Shown: piece by piece, positions 1 to 5,715 of the stretch
How positions within the stretch are numbered: position 1 is the stretch's first letter
How the letters are laid out: each line of letters begins with the position of its first letter
Origin: UMGS1696 sp964634795
GTDB taxonomy: Bacteria > Bacillota > Clostridia > Oscillospirales > CAG-272
Direction: 5' to 3'
Assembly (NCBI GenBank): GCA_964634795.1
Contig: CAZWLL010000066.1
Span: 1 to 8,600 of the forward strand
DNA: 8,600 bases
Notes under the pieces: generated by a model
The model's input: only the letters and a program-made list of their open reading frames with translations
The model's database searches: none
Told to the model about the DNA's origin: nothing
Program-made: the position numbers and the translations under genes

Positions 1-18
1 CGAAAGCCGTTAGCGACA

Positions 19-220
19 CGGTGGGTTGAACGTAATCGGGAAAAGCGTGGATTCATGAATGAGCTTCGCTCATTCGGGAGGCAGGCTTTGGAGCCTCCTT
101 GTGTGCCCCCTGCAAAGGGCAGCCCCATGAACGAGCTACGCTCGTTCGGCAGTGGAATAATTAATTGAAAGAGCGAAGCTCTTTCTGCCTTCATCACATT
201 CACCTACGGTGAATAAAATC
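19..220 (+). repeat. composite hairpin-array repeat, left copy
   Basis: A 36-base core at 19-54 (begins CGGTGGGTTGAA) is followed by a series of short perfect hairpins: 57-75 (GAATGAGC, loop TTC), 77-98 (GGAGGC/GCCTCC), 129-147 (GAACGAGC, loop TAC), 167-185 (GAAAGAGC, loop GAA) and 198-214 (ATTCACC, loop TAC), then ATAAAATC at 213-220. The same core and a similar order of elements recur on the opposite strand at the other end of the window (8384-8600). No open reading frame of credible composition covers it. I read it as a dispersed intergenic repeat of unknown family; no transposase is present. The repeat structure is directly visible, while its function is unknown. Confidence 0.75.
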
Positions 221-230
221 TAAGCTAACC

Positions 231-279
231 AAAAGCATAAAGTTCTTTGCCAAGCTTTCAAAAGCATAAAGTTCTTTGC
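231..279 (+). repeat. 20-base direct repeat
   Basis: The 20 bases at 231-250 (AAAAGCATAAAGTTCTTTGC) occur again exactly at 260-279, with 9 bases between. They lie between the hairpin array and the hairpins that follow the SDR gene on the minus strand. Probably a simple duplication inside the intergenic repeat; no function can be assigned. Confidence 0.85.
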
Positions 280-280
280 T

Positions 281-316
281 GAACTTTTTCAAAAGTTCGG
301 TTTTCTTTCAAGAAAG
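281..316 (-). terminator. possible terminator hairpins after the SDR gene
   Basis: Two hairpins lie 16 to 51 bases beyond the minus-strand stop codon of the SDR gene: 305-316 (CTTTC/GAAAG, 2-base loop) and 281-298 (GAACTTTT/AAAAGTTC, 2-base loop). Neither is followed on the minus strand by a clean T run, so termination here is plausible but weakly supported. On the plus strand the second hairpin is followed by GGTTTTCTTT, which would fit a terminator of opposite polarity. It may serve both directions. Confidence 0.35.
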
Positions 317-331
317 CGGAAAGAAAGCTGC

Positions 332-1198
332 TCAGACTCCGCTGTATGCGGCAAAACCTCCGTCTACGGGTATTACTACTCCGTCTACAAAGGCTGAGAA
401 CTTCTCGTCTGCAAGCCATAATAACGTGCCGTCAAGATCGGCGGGTACTCCGAAACGCTTCATGGGCGTGTGCGAAAGTATCTTGTCCGAACGAGGCGTC
501 AGCGAGCCGTCGGGATTCGTAAGAAGCGTACGGTTCTGCTCCGTAAGGAAGAAGCCGGGCGCTAATGCGTTTACTCTGATTCCGACAGGCGCAAAGTGTA
601 CCGCAAGCCACTGCGTAAAGTTCGATACCGCAGCCTTCGCTCCGGAATATGCCGGTATTCTCGTCAAAGGACGGAACGCGTTCATGGACGATACATTGAT
701 TATAGTGCCGCCGACACGCGCCATCTCACGCGCGAATACCTGCGTGGGAATGAGAGTGCCCAGGAAATTCAAATTAAATACAAACGATATTCCCTCGGGA
801 TCAAGATCGAAAAATGTCTTGACTCCGTCAATTACTCCGTTTTCGTCAAGCTCGGCTACCTCTTCGGGAGTGAGATAATCACGCGATGTCGAGCCCTTCG
901 GATTGTTGCCGCCCGCTCCGTTTAAGAGTATGTCTACCTTGCCGTATTTCTCATATATAACGGCTGCTCCCGCCTCAACGGACTTCTTGTCAAGTACATT
1001 CATCTCTACAGCTATAGCGTCTCCGCCGTTTGCGCGTATATCCGACGCTACCTTCTCAGCCGCGTCAAGTCTGAGGTCGCATACAGCAACATTCGCTCCC
1101 GCAGACGCGAGAGTCTTTGAAAAGCCGGAGCAAAGTACTCCGCCGCCGCCTGTTACTACAGCGGTCTTGCCGCTTAAATTAAATGTAAGCTCTCCCAT
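332..1198 (-). CDS. uxuB: SDR-family D-mannonate oxidoreductase (fructuronate reductase type)
   Basis: A 288-residue short-chain dehydrogenase, a usual length for the family. It should interconvert D-fructuronate and D-mannonate with NAD(P)H in cytoplasmic glucuronate breakdown. Visible features: the Rossmann glycine motif TGGGGVLCSG (16-25), D41 after strand 2, NGAGG (93-97), N144 in NFLG, and the catalytic set S171, Y184 and K188 in YSGAK. The stretch GAGGNNP near 95-100 and NFLGTLIPTQVF near 144-155 resemble the SDR-type mannonate reductases of Bacillota such as Bacillus subtilis UxuB, which are unrelated to the long-chain enterobacterial UxuB. The start is set by GAGGAG about 8 bases upstream. 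It lies 18 bases downstream of the ASRT gene and is very probably co-transcribed with it. No uxuA or uxaC is in the window, so the exact substrate is inferred from family resemblance; another 2-keto sugar acid is possible. Confidence 0.8.
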   Translation of the reverse strand: MGELTFNLSGKTAVVTGGGGVLCSGFSKTLASAGANVAVCDLRLDAAEKVASDIRANGGDAIAVEMNVLDKKSVEAGAAVIYEKYGKVDILLNGAGGNNPKGSTSRDYLTPEEVAELDENGVIDGVKTFFDLDPEGISFVFNLNFLGTLIPTQVFAREMARVGGTIINVSSMNAFRPLTRIPAYSGAKAAVSNFTQWLAVHFAPVGIRVNALAPGFFLTEQNRTLLTNPDGSLTPRSDKILSHTPMKRFGVPADLDGTLLWLADEKFSAFVDGVVIPVDGGFAAYSGV

Positions 1199-1216
1199 TT
1201 TTTCTCTCCTCTCAGA

Positions 1217-1585
1217 TTATTCCGAATATGCTATCGTCGTCATAAGCGCCATCTCGGGTGCGCTCGTGTCAAGACGTGAGTATTGGCATACTATAGGTGT
1301 GTTCGATTCGATAAGCACCGCGTACGGCGTGTCGCGCGGAATAGGCTCGCCGCTGTCGCTTCTCAGCTTGTCCATTCTGATGTGGTGCGTCTTCATCTTC
1401 GGACAGAACGAATGAAAATCCTGTCTCGCTTCTCTGTCCTCAAAGAATAACGTAAGCGATATCTCCGCGTCAACATCGGATGTGTTTATAACACAAATCG
1501 CCTCATGTGATACACTCGCGTTCTTCGATACAGAATTCAAAAACGTGTCGGGAATAAGCCATGTCTTTTTTCCGTATGCTTTCAT
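1217..1585 (-). CDS. ASRT-family (sensory rhodopsin transducer-like) protein
   Basis: A 122-residue soluble protein that closely follows the Anabaena sensory rhodopsin transducer family (Pfam ASRT) over its whole length. Matching segments are W9, SHEAICVIN (26-34), the acidic turn FFEDREA (47-53), the PIPRDTPYA segment (81-89), SNTPIV (94-99), QYSRLDTS (101-108) and TTIAY (116-120). In Anabaena the homologue is a beta-sandwich tetramer that binds the sensory rhodopsin. No rhodopsin is visible here, and most family members lack one; comparative work has proposed that the wider family binds small molecules such as sugars. Its position 18 bases before an SDR sugar-acid dehydrogenase supports a role tied to that metabolism, as sensor or auxiliary subunit. 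There is no signal peptide or membrane segment. The upstream AAAGGG lies about 8 bases from the ATG. Family assignment is strong; biochemical role is inference. Confidence 0.88.
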   Translation of the reverse strand: MKAYGKKTWLIPDTFLNSVSKNASVSHEAICVINTSDVDAEISLTLFFEDREARQDFHSFCPKMKTHHIRMDKLRSDSGEPIPRDTPYAVLIESNTPIVCQYSRLDTSAPEMALMTTIAYSE

Positions 1586-1632
1586 TTTTTCATACCCTTT
1601 CTTTTTTATGTTTATATAATGCGTTTAATGCC
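1586..1632 (-). other. 47-base gap between MATE and ASRT genes
   Basis: The gap contains the ASRT ribosome site (AAAGGG) and an AT-rich stretch reading CATTATATAAAC on the minus strand, which could serve as a weak -10 region, but no good -35 is seen at the right distance. No terminator hairpin is visible, so read-through from the MATE gene into the ASRT-SDR pair is likely. Confidence 0.45.
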
Positions 1633-3042
1633 TTAACCTAACTTCACGCCCGCTTCGGCCTTCTTCATAATGCTCCTCCACTTTGAGCAGAAGCATATGA
1701 TTCTCACTATCCAGTCCACTATCATCGATATCCATACGCCTATCGCTCCCATTCCGAATTTGATTCCCAAAATGTAGGATAATCCCACTCGGAATATGAA
1801 CATGGATAAAACCGCCACTATCATAACGTATTTCGCGTCTCCCGTCGCTTTCATAGCTCCCGGAAGCACAAACGAATGCGTCCATAACGCAACAGCCGTT
1901 ATGTTGTGTATGCAAATCAGTATAACCGCAAGCTCCCGCGCCTCCGCCGTAATGCTGTACAGCGATAAAAGAAGCGGAAGTGAGGCGAATAACAGCGCGT
2001 TGAATATTCCCTCCGACAGTATCGACAGCCTGAGCAGCTTCGAGGTGTAATACTTTACCGCTCTGTAATCCTCCGCTCCCACACATTGACCTATGACAGT
2101 CACTATCGCATAGCTGAACGCACTGCCTACCATGACTCCGAAGCCGTCAATGTTGTTCGCTACCGCGTTCGCGGTAATCTGTACCGTACCGAAGGTCGAT
2201 ATTATAGACAGCACCAGTATTCTGCCGAGCTGGAACGTGCCGCTCTCGAGACTGCCCGGCAAACCGACAGACAGTATGCTCTTATATAAGCTTCTCGAGC
2301 CCTTTTCACCGACCAGCTTTCTGTAGTCTACATATATGGTGTTCCTTCTGTCCGCAAGCTTGATGAGCAAATATATGCACGAGAACGCTCGTCCGAGAAG
2401 CGTCGCAAGCGCCGCACCGAATACTCCCCACTTGAAAACGAAAATAAACAGCGCGTTGCCCGCAATGTTGAATATGTTTACGGCAGTCTGCGTTATCATT
2501 GATATTTTCGAGTTGCCCTCGGAACGGAATAACGCAGCCGCCGCACTGTACAACGCTACCATCGGGAACGATATAAGCGTCGTGCGCATGTATGTCTCAG
2601 CCGCCGACATTACATCGTCCTCAATCGAGCCGAATAACAGCCTGAGCAGCCCGGTGTCGAATATGTATACAAGCGCCATGAGCGTAATCGATGCCGCCGC
2701 ACATATTATAAGCAGGCAAGACGCAGAGCGGCGAGCCTTGTCGGGCTTTCCCTCTCCGATAGCACGGCTTGCAACAACCGCTCCTCCGGTAGCAAGAGCC
2801 GTGAACATGTTGAAAAATAATACGAATATCATGTCGACAAGCGATACACCCGATACGGCGGCATCTCCCTGCGACGATACCATTATGCTGTCCGCAATTC
2901 CCATGAGAGTTCCGAGAAATTGCTCGATTATAAGCGGCAGAATGAGCGTCCACAGCGCTCGGTCGCTGAAGCGTATCTTAAATTCACGCTCGCAATCATT
3001 CTCGCCGAAATATTTTTTGAAAATTAAAGCTATCTTATTCAT
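1633..3042 (-). CDS. MATE family efflux transporter (first of two)
   Basis: A 469-residue polytopic membrane protein of the MATE family, predicted to have 12 helices in two six-helix lobes and to export cationic compounds or metabolites against a Na+ or H+ gradient. N-lobe signs: LPLIIEQFLG (35-44), the ADSIMVS segment with D51, and ATGGAVVASRAIGEG (84-98). C-lobe signs: GLPGSLESG (260-268) and VIGQCVGAEDYRA (316-328), the equivalent of the usual GQ-x-x-GA turn. The start is taken as the ATG at 3042. Longer forms would begin at an ATG (3066) or a TTG (3078), but the TTG is itself part of a near-consensus -35 box. The chosen ATG has no ribosome site; it falls where the transcript should begin, so it may be leaderless. 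Likely first gene of an operon with ASRT and SDR. Substrate unknown. Confidence 0.9.
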   Translation of the reverse strand: MNKIALIFKKYFGENDCEREFKIRFSDRALWTLILPLIIEQFLGTLMGIADSIMVSSQGDAAVSGVSLVDMIFVLFFNMFTALATGGAVVASRAIGEGKPDKARRSASCLLIICAAASITLMALVYIFDTGLLRLLFGSIEDDVMSAAETYMRTTLISFPMVALYSAAAALFRSEGNSKISMITQTAVNIFNIAGNALFIFVFKWGVFGAALATLLGRAFSCIYLLIKLADRRNTIYVDYRKLVGEKGSRSLYKSILSVGLPGSLESGTFQLGRILVLSIISTFGTVQITANAVANNIDGFGVMVGSAFSYAIVTVIGQCVGAEDYRAVKYYTSKLLRLSILSEGIFNALLFASLPLLLSLYSITAEARELAVILICIHNITAVALWTHSFVLPGAMKATGDAKYVMIVAVLSMFIFRVGLSYILGIKFGMGAIGVWISMIVDWIVRIICFCSKWRSIMKKAEAGVKLG

Positions 3043-3049
3043 ACGTATT

Positions 3050-3078
3050 ATTATAGCAAATATCATTCCCGATTTCAA
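3050..3078 (-). promoter_or_regulatory. promoter P1 of the MATE operon, predicting a leaderless mRNA
   Basis: On the minus strand TTGAAA (3078-3073) is separated by exactly 17 bases from TATAAT (3055-3050), which is preceded by TGC to give an extended -10. Initiation about 7 bases further on falls at 3043-3042, the A of the ATG of the MATE gene. The spacing and both boxes are near consensus. The leaderless outcome is inference. A weak ribosome site GGTGA at 3083-3079 could instead serve an ATG at 3066 on a longer transcript. Confidence 0.65.
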
Positions 3079-3273
3079 TCACCGCGCGTGAATTATTTCC
3101 GTATATATATGCAAACAANNNNNNNNNNNNNNNNNNNNNNNNNNNNNNNNNNNNNNNNNNNNNNNNNNNNNNNNNNNNNNNNNNNNNNNNNNNNNNNNNN
3201 NNNNNNNNNNNNNNNNNNCATTCCCGATTTCAATCACCGCGCGTGAATTATTTCCGTATATATATGCAAACAA
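3064..3273. repeat. exact 55-base duplicate flanking an assembly gap
   Basis: Positions 3064-3118 and 3219-3273 are identical over 55 bases, and each copy abuts the run of N. This is the expected look of two contigs that overlap by an assembly k-mer of 55 but were joined with a fixed 100-N spacer. The true locus most likely has one copy and no gap. Confidence 0.85.
3119..3218. other. assembly gap of 100 N
   Basis: Exactly 100 undetermined bases. The round number marks a placeholder and not a measured gap size. Nothing can be annotated inside, and no reading frame should be drawn across it. Confidence 0.98.
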
Positions 3274-3303
3274 GAGGAGCATCGTCAAAGCGATGCCCCT
3301 CTT
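3272..3303 (-). promoter_or_regulatory. strong hairpin at the 5' end of the P2 transcript
   Basis: A 13-position stem (AAGAGGAGCATCG against CGATGCCCCTCTT, with one A/C mismatch on the plus strand) closes a 6-base loop. On the minus strand it begins almost at the predicted start of the P2 transcript and is followed by TTGTTTG, which is only a poor T tract. It may be a 5' stabilising hairpin, an early attenuator, or a terminator for transcripts arriving from the SLH gene. The structure is visible; the role is not. Confidence 0.5.
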
Positions 3304-3307
3304 GCAT

Positions 3308-3336
3308 ATTATAACAGGAATATTAGGTTCTTGCAA
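3308..3336 (-). promoter_or_regulatory. promoter P2 upstream of the MATE operon
   Basis: Minus-strand TTGCAA (3336-3331), a 17-base spacer, then TATAAT (3313-3308) preceded by TGT, an extended -10. The start point would be near 3301. If the duplicated gap is collapsed, the leader to the MATE ATG is about 104 bases. The same TTGCAA-17-TGN-TATAAT pattern is seen before the Gfo gene at 5562-5590. Confidence 0.6.
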
Positions 3337-3339
3337 TTT

Positions 3340-3730
3340 AAACTAAAGCAAATCCGCCGTCAAATTTAAGCCTTAAGAACGGAGTTTTGGATAAACTCGA
3401 GGAGGCGGCGGTATTCTCTACTATTAAGCTAAAGTTTATCCGCCGTCAAATTTAAGCCTTAAGAACGGAGTTTATCCGTTTGCCGTAAGGCAATCTTTAA
3501 AAACTCTTTAGAGTTTCACACCTATGGTGTTTAAAGAAGGAGAAACTCGAGGAGGCGGCGGTATTCTCTACTATTAAGCTAATGAGTATCCGCCGTCAAA
3601 TTTTAACTTAAGAACGGAGTTTATCCGTTTGCCGCAAGGCAATATTCAAACATCTTTGATGTTTGAATAAGGAGAAACTCGAGGAGGCGGCGGTATTCTC
3701 TACTATTAAGTTAATGAGTATCCGCCGACA
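3340..3730 (+). repeat. three-unit tandem repeat with variable structured arms
   Basis: Three units start with ATCCGCCG at 3352, 3438 and 3588, with lengths 86, 150 and 132, and a fourth start at 3720 ends within a few bases of the SLH stop codon. Each unit has the outer helix CCGCCG/CGGCGG and a closing helix GAGTTT/AAACTC. What lies inside the closing helix differs: a 5-base loop in unit 1; in units 2 and 3 a TTGCC/GGCAA hairpin with loop GTAA or GCAA (both GNRA) plus, in unit 2, a three-way junction (3495-3536), and in unit 3, a 12-bp hairpin (3643-3669). The conserved right part reads CTCGAGGAGGCGGCGG and then TATTCTCTACTATTAAG in all three. No coding potential is credible. I do not recognise the family; a structured RNA or a small mobile repeat are the options. 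Confidence 0.8.
3495..3536 (+). other. predicted three-way junction in repeat unit 2
   Basis: The outer helix CTTTAA (3495-3500) with TTAAAG (3531-3536) encloses two hairpins: AAACTC/GAGTTT with loop TTTA (3501-3516), and ACACC/GGTGT with loop TAT (3518-3530). Only one base, C3517, is unpaired at the junction. All helices are perfect. The inner AAACTC/GAGTTT repeats the sequence of the unit's own closing helix, so the two could swap partners. Confidence 0.7.
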
Positions 3731-5353
3731 TCAGTCGTTGTATTCGAGATTTGCGATGAGATAGAGAACTGCAGCGAGATCGTTCTTTGTAAGGCTGCGG
3801 TTCTTCTTGTATACGGAAGATGTAACCATGCCGATGGAGATGCAGTTTTCCTTTGCCGTGTCGTCACGATCGAAATCGTCGAAGGAAACATCGTTCTTGT
3901 CCTCGAGAACTTCAAGGTATACGTCAACCATGTCGCATGCTCTCTTTACATTGCATACAACGCTTGTGTCCTCGTCCTCGTCAACAAGACCGTACTTTTC
4001 AGCCCAGTTGAGTCTCTGTGTGTTGTTGGAAAGCTTGTCGTTTACGTCTGCCATTTCAGCGAGAGCGCACGCGAATGTCTTTACGGTAACAGCACGTGAA
4101 CCGTTGAAATTGTACTTCGGCTTAAGTGTTGTGCCGCTCTTTGAGCCCTGGAGTATGCCGGCTTCAGTTGCGTATTCAATAGCGGAATAGTACTTGTCGC
4201 TTGACTTAACGTCATCGTAAGGGCAGTTCCACTTGAATGTAACTTCAATCTTTGTGTCAGCTGTGATTCCGTTTACGGTGTAAGAGGATACCTTGCCTAC
4301 CGACTTGCCGTTTACCTTAACGGAGGAAATTGTGTAGTTGGAGGATGCGGGAACGAAACGATATACAACCTTGTCGGAGTACTTTGCCGTAATCTTGGAT
4401 ACTGTGGATACGGACTTGCCGTTAACGGTAGCGGTAATCTTGCCGCCGCTTGTAGCGGATGCCGTAATCTTGTATTCCTTCATTGAGGAAACCTTTGTGA
4501 AGTATGCGCGTACAACAGTGTTGCTCTTTACGGTGATCTTGATTTCATCGTCGGAGAAGTCAACCTTTTCGCCGTTTACATATACTTCTGTGAGTACATA
4601 GCCCTTGTCGGGATCAAAGCTGATTGTCTTCTTTTCGCCGTAAGCAGCCTTTTCGCCGCCCTTTACATAGTAGTCGCCGCCCTTGGAGGTGATTACCTTG
4701 ATTGAGTAGAAGTAGTCGTAATAACCTTCACCGGATATAACCTTCTTGGTGTAGTGTCCGTTGTCGCAGCGGAAGTATGCGCAGAGAACACCGTCTACAT
4801 AGGTGTAGTACTGGAATTCCGCTGTCTTGCTGCATCCCGACTTGCCGCATTCGATATCATCGGGAGTTTCCTTAGGATAGATAGATGAGGAAGAGGTATT
4901 CTTGAAGGACTCATGGCAGTATACGCAGAAATATGTGTCTGTGAACTTGCCGGTCTCCGAATCGTATACGCGGTCAATGTGGTATACGCCTGAGGACTTC
5001 TTGCATGTCGGGCATGTTACGGATGATTTTGTGTCTTCGTTGTACTTGGAGTCGAGTGTGCCTGTCTTGCCGCAGCCGGATTCAAGGCATACATATCTGA
5101 TTGAGCCGTCGTAAATGAAGAAGAAAGCATAACCCTTGCATTTCGGGCATGAGCCGTACCATGTGGTGTAAATGTCGTCGTCATCGTAATCATACCATGA
5201 GTCGGATGATGAGGTGTTGCTTGAATAGAACTTTTTGTAGTAGTTCAAAAGGTCTTCGATTCCTACGGGGTCGCCTGTGGAGGACGCGCCTACCGTTATG
5301 GCAACGCTTGCGATCATGAGAACCGCAAGAACTAATGATAAGAATTTTTTCAT
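3731..5353 (-). CDS. secreted surface protein: Cys ribbons, InlB-like repeats, SLH-type C-terminus
   Basis: A 540-residue exported protein starting at the ATG at 5353, eight bases after AAAGGA. Residues 1-23 are a signal peptide (KK, hydrophobic core, VGA before SS). A Ser/Asp/Tyr-rich linker follows to about 65. Cys pairs at C69/C72 with C89/C94, C114/C117 with C143/C146, and C169/C174 with C191/C196/H200 look like three zinc-ribbon units. Residues about 217-287 and 293-374 are two divergent InlB B-repeat-like beta domains (VYVNGEKV and VKVNGKSV near their ends). From 377 on, YDDVKSSDKYYSAIEYATEAGI starts an SLH domain (shown here only in part: YYSAIEYATEAGI), with two weaker SLH-like segments to the end, suggesting attachment to cell-wall polymer. 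A longer frame from 5398 would precede the ribosome site and bury the signal peptide. Zinc-type ribbons on an exported protein are uncommon; ligand and role are unknown. Confidence 0.8.
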   Translation of the reverse strand: MKKFLSLVLAVLMIASVAITVGASSTGDPVGIEDLLNYYKKFYSSNTSSSDSWYDYDDDDIYTTWYGSCPKCKGYAFFFIYDGSIRYVCLESGCGKTGTLDSKYNEDTKSSVTCPTCKKSSGVYHIDRVYDSETGKFTDTYFCVYCHESFKNTSSSSIYPKETPDDIECGKSGCSKTAEFQYYTYVDGVLCAYFRCDNGHYTKKVISGEGYYDYFYSIKVITSKGGDYYVKGGEKAAYGEKKTISFDPDKGYVLTEVYVNGEKVDFSDDEIKITVKSNTVVRAYFTKVSSMKEYKITASATSGGKITATVNGKSVSTVSKITAKYSDKVVYRFVPASSNYTISSVKVNGKSVGKVSSYTVNGITADTKIEVTFKWNCPYDDVKSSDKYYSAIEYATEAGILQGSKSGTTLKPKYNFNGSRAVTVKTFACALAEMADVNDKLSNNTQRLNWAEKYGLVDEDEDTSVVCNVKRACDMVDVYLEVLEDKNDVSFDDFDRDDTAKENCISIGMVTSSVYKKNRSLTKNDLAAVLYLIANLEYND

Positions 5354-5561
5354 AATATTTATCCTTTCGGTATTATTTCGGGAAAAGCATCGTTTCACAT
5401 ATTCGGCGTCCGCATATGTTTTTCACGTGATGCGAAAGCGAAGAAACGGTGTTTTTTCCGTGTGCAACCATTAGACGCGCCGCGCCCGAAAATGTTCCCT
5501 TATTATAATTATTTTTTTAAATTTTTTTCGCCGAATAAAATAAACGAGTTAGCTTTTTCTC
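5354..5561. promoter_or_regulatory. divergent intergenic control region of the SLH gene
   Basis: Between the SLH start and the plus-strand promoter lie an AT-rich tract (5497-5545) and a minus-strand TATAAT at 5507-5502 without a clear -35 (CGAAAA at the right spacing), giving a leader of about 140 bases. That leader holds a hairpin at 5397-5419 (ACATAT/ATATGT, one mismatch, then CGG/CCG, 3-base loop) and the SLH ribosome site AAAGGA. The hairpin is clear; the promoter is a guess. Confidence 0.4.
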
Positions 5562-5590
5562 TTGCAAAAGACATTCGCGGGTGCTATAAT
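5562..5590 (+). promoter_or_regulatory. promoter of the Gfo/Idh/MocA gene
   Basis: TTGCAA (5562-5567), a 17-base spacer, and TATAAT (5585-5590) preceded by TGC (extended -10). Initiation is expected near 5597, which leaves a leader of about 170 bases before the ATG at 5768. Same arrangement as P2 of the MATE operon. Confidence 0.75.
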
Positions 5591-5715
5591 TGAGTGGGAA
5601 TAATCTTCAGTCGAGTAGGTGAGATAACCGTCCCACTCTCGAGAATTTTCATGACTGAAAATTCTCCGTTTTTTAGGCTTAACAGTTGAGTGGGAATAAT
5701 CTTCAGTCGAGTAGG
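5590..5715 (+). repeat. 30-base direct repeat around a terminator in the leader
   Basis: The 30 bases at 5590-5619 are repeated exactly at 5686-5715 (period 96); the shared sequence starts TTGAGTGGGAATAATC and ends CGAGTAGG. The first copy overlaps the last base of the -10 box and the start point, the second lies after the terminator hairpin. The block GAGTGGGA in either copy is complementary to TCCCACTC at 5631-5638, which sits between them. Confidence 0.9.
5641..5674 (+). terminator. intrinsic terminator inside the Gfo leader (attenuator candidate)
   Basis: A perfect 10-bp stem, GAGAATTTTC (5641-5650) with GAAAATTCTC (5657-5666) and loop ATGACT, is followed after CG by six T. It lies between the promoter at 5562-5590 and the gene at 5768, with no convincing second promoter after it. 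Transcription must therefore read through it, which suggests attenuation or a short RNA of about 80 bases. The stem is AT-rich, so termination may be partial. Confidence 0.7.

Noticed and set aside
3043..3078. TTG at 3078 as the start of the first MATE gene
   Set aside because: This TTG is the first half of a near-consensus -35 box (TTGAAA) with a correctly spaced extended -10, so it is unlikely to lie in the translated region; the extra 12 residues have no family support.
3079..3336. Minus-strand reading frame across the run of N
   Set aside because: A third of it is undetermined, and its two ends are the duplicated 55 bases; it is produced by the scaffold join.
3340..3730. CRISPR array
   Set aside because: There are only three units of unequal length, the varying parts are self-complementary arms rather than unique spacers, and no cas gene is present.
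5354..5398. Longer N-terminus of the SLH protein starting at 5398
   Set aside because: The extension lies upstream of a good ribosome site and would put 15 polar residues before a complete signal peptide.
5597..5680. T-box riboswitch in the Gfo leader, suggested by CGTCCC before a terminator
   Set aside because: The required T-box sequence, a specifier loop and the usual length of over 150 bases before the terminator are all missing, and the gene is not amino-acid or tRNA related.
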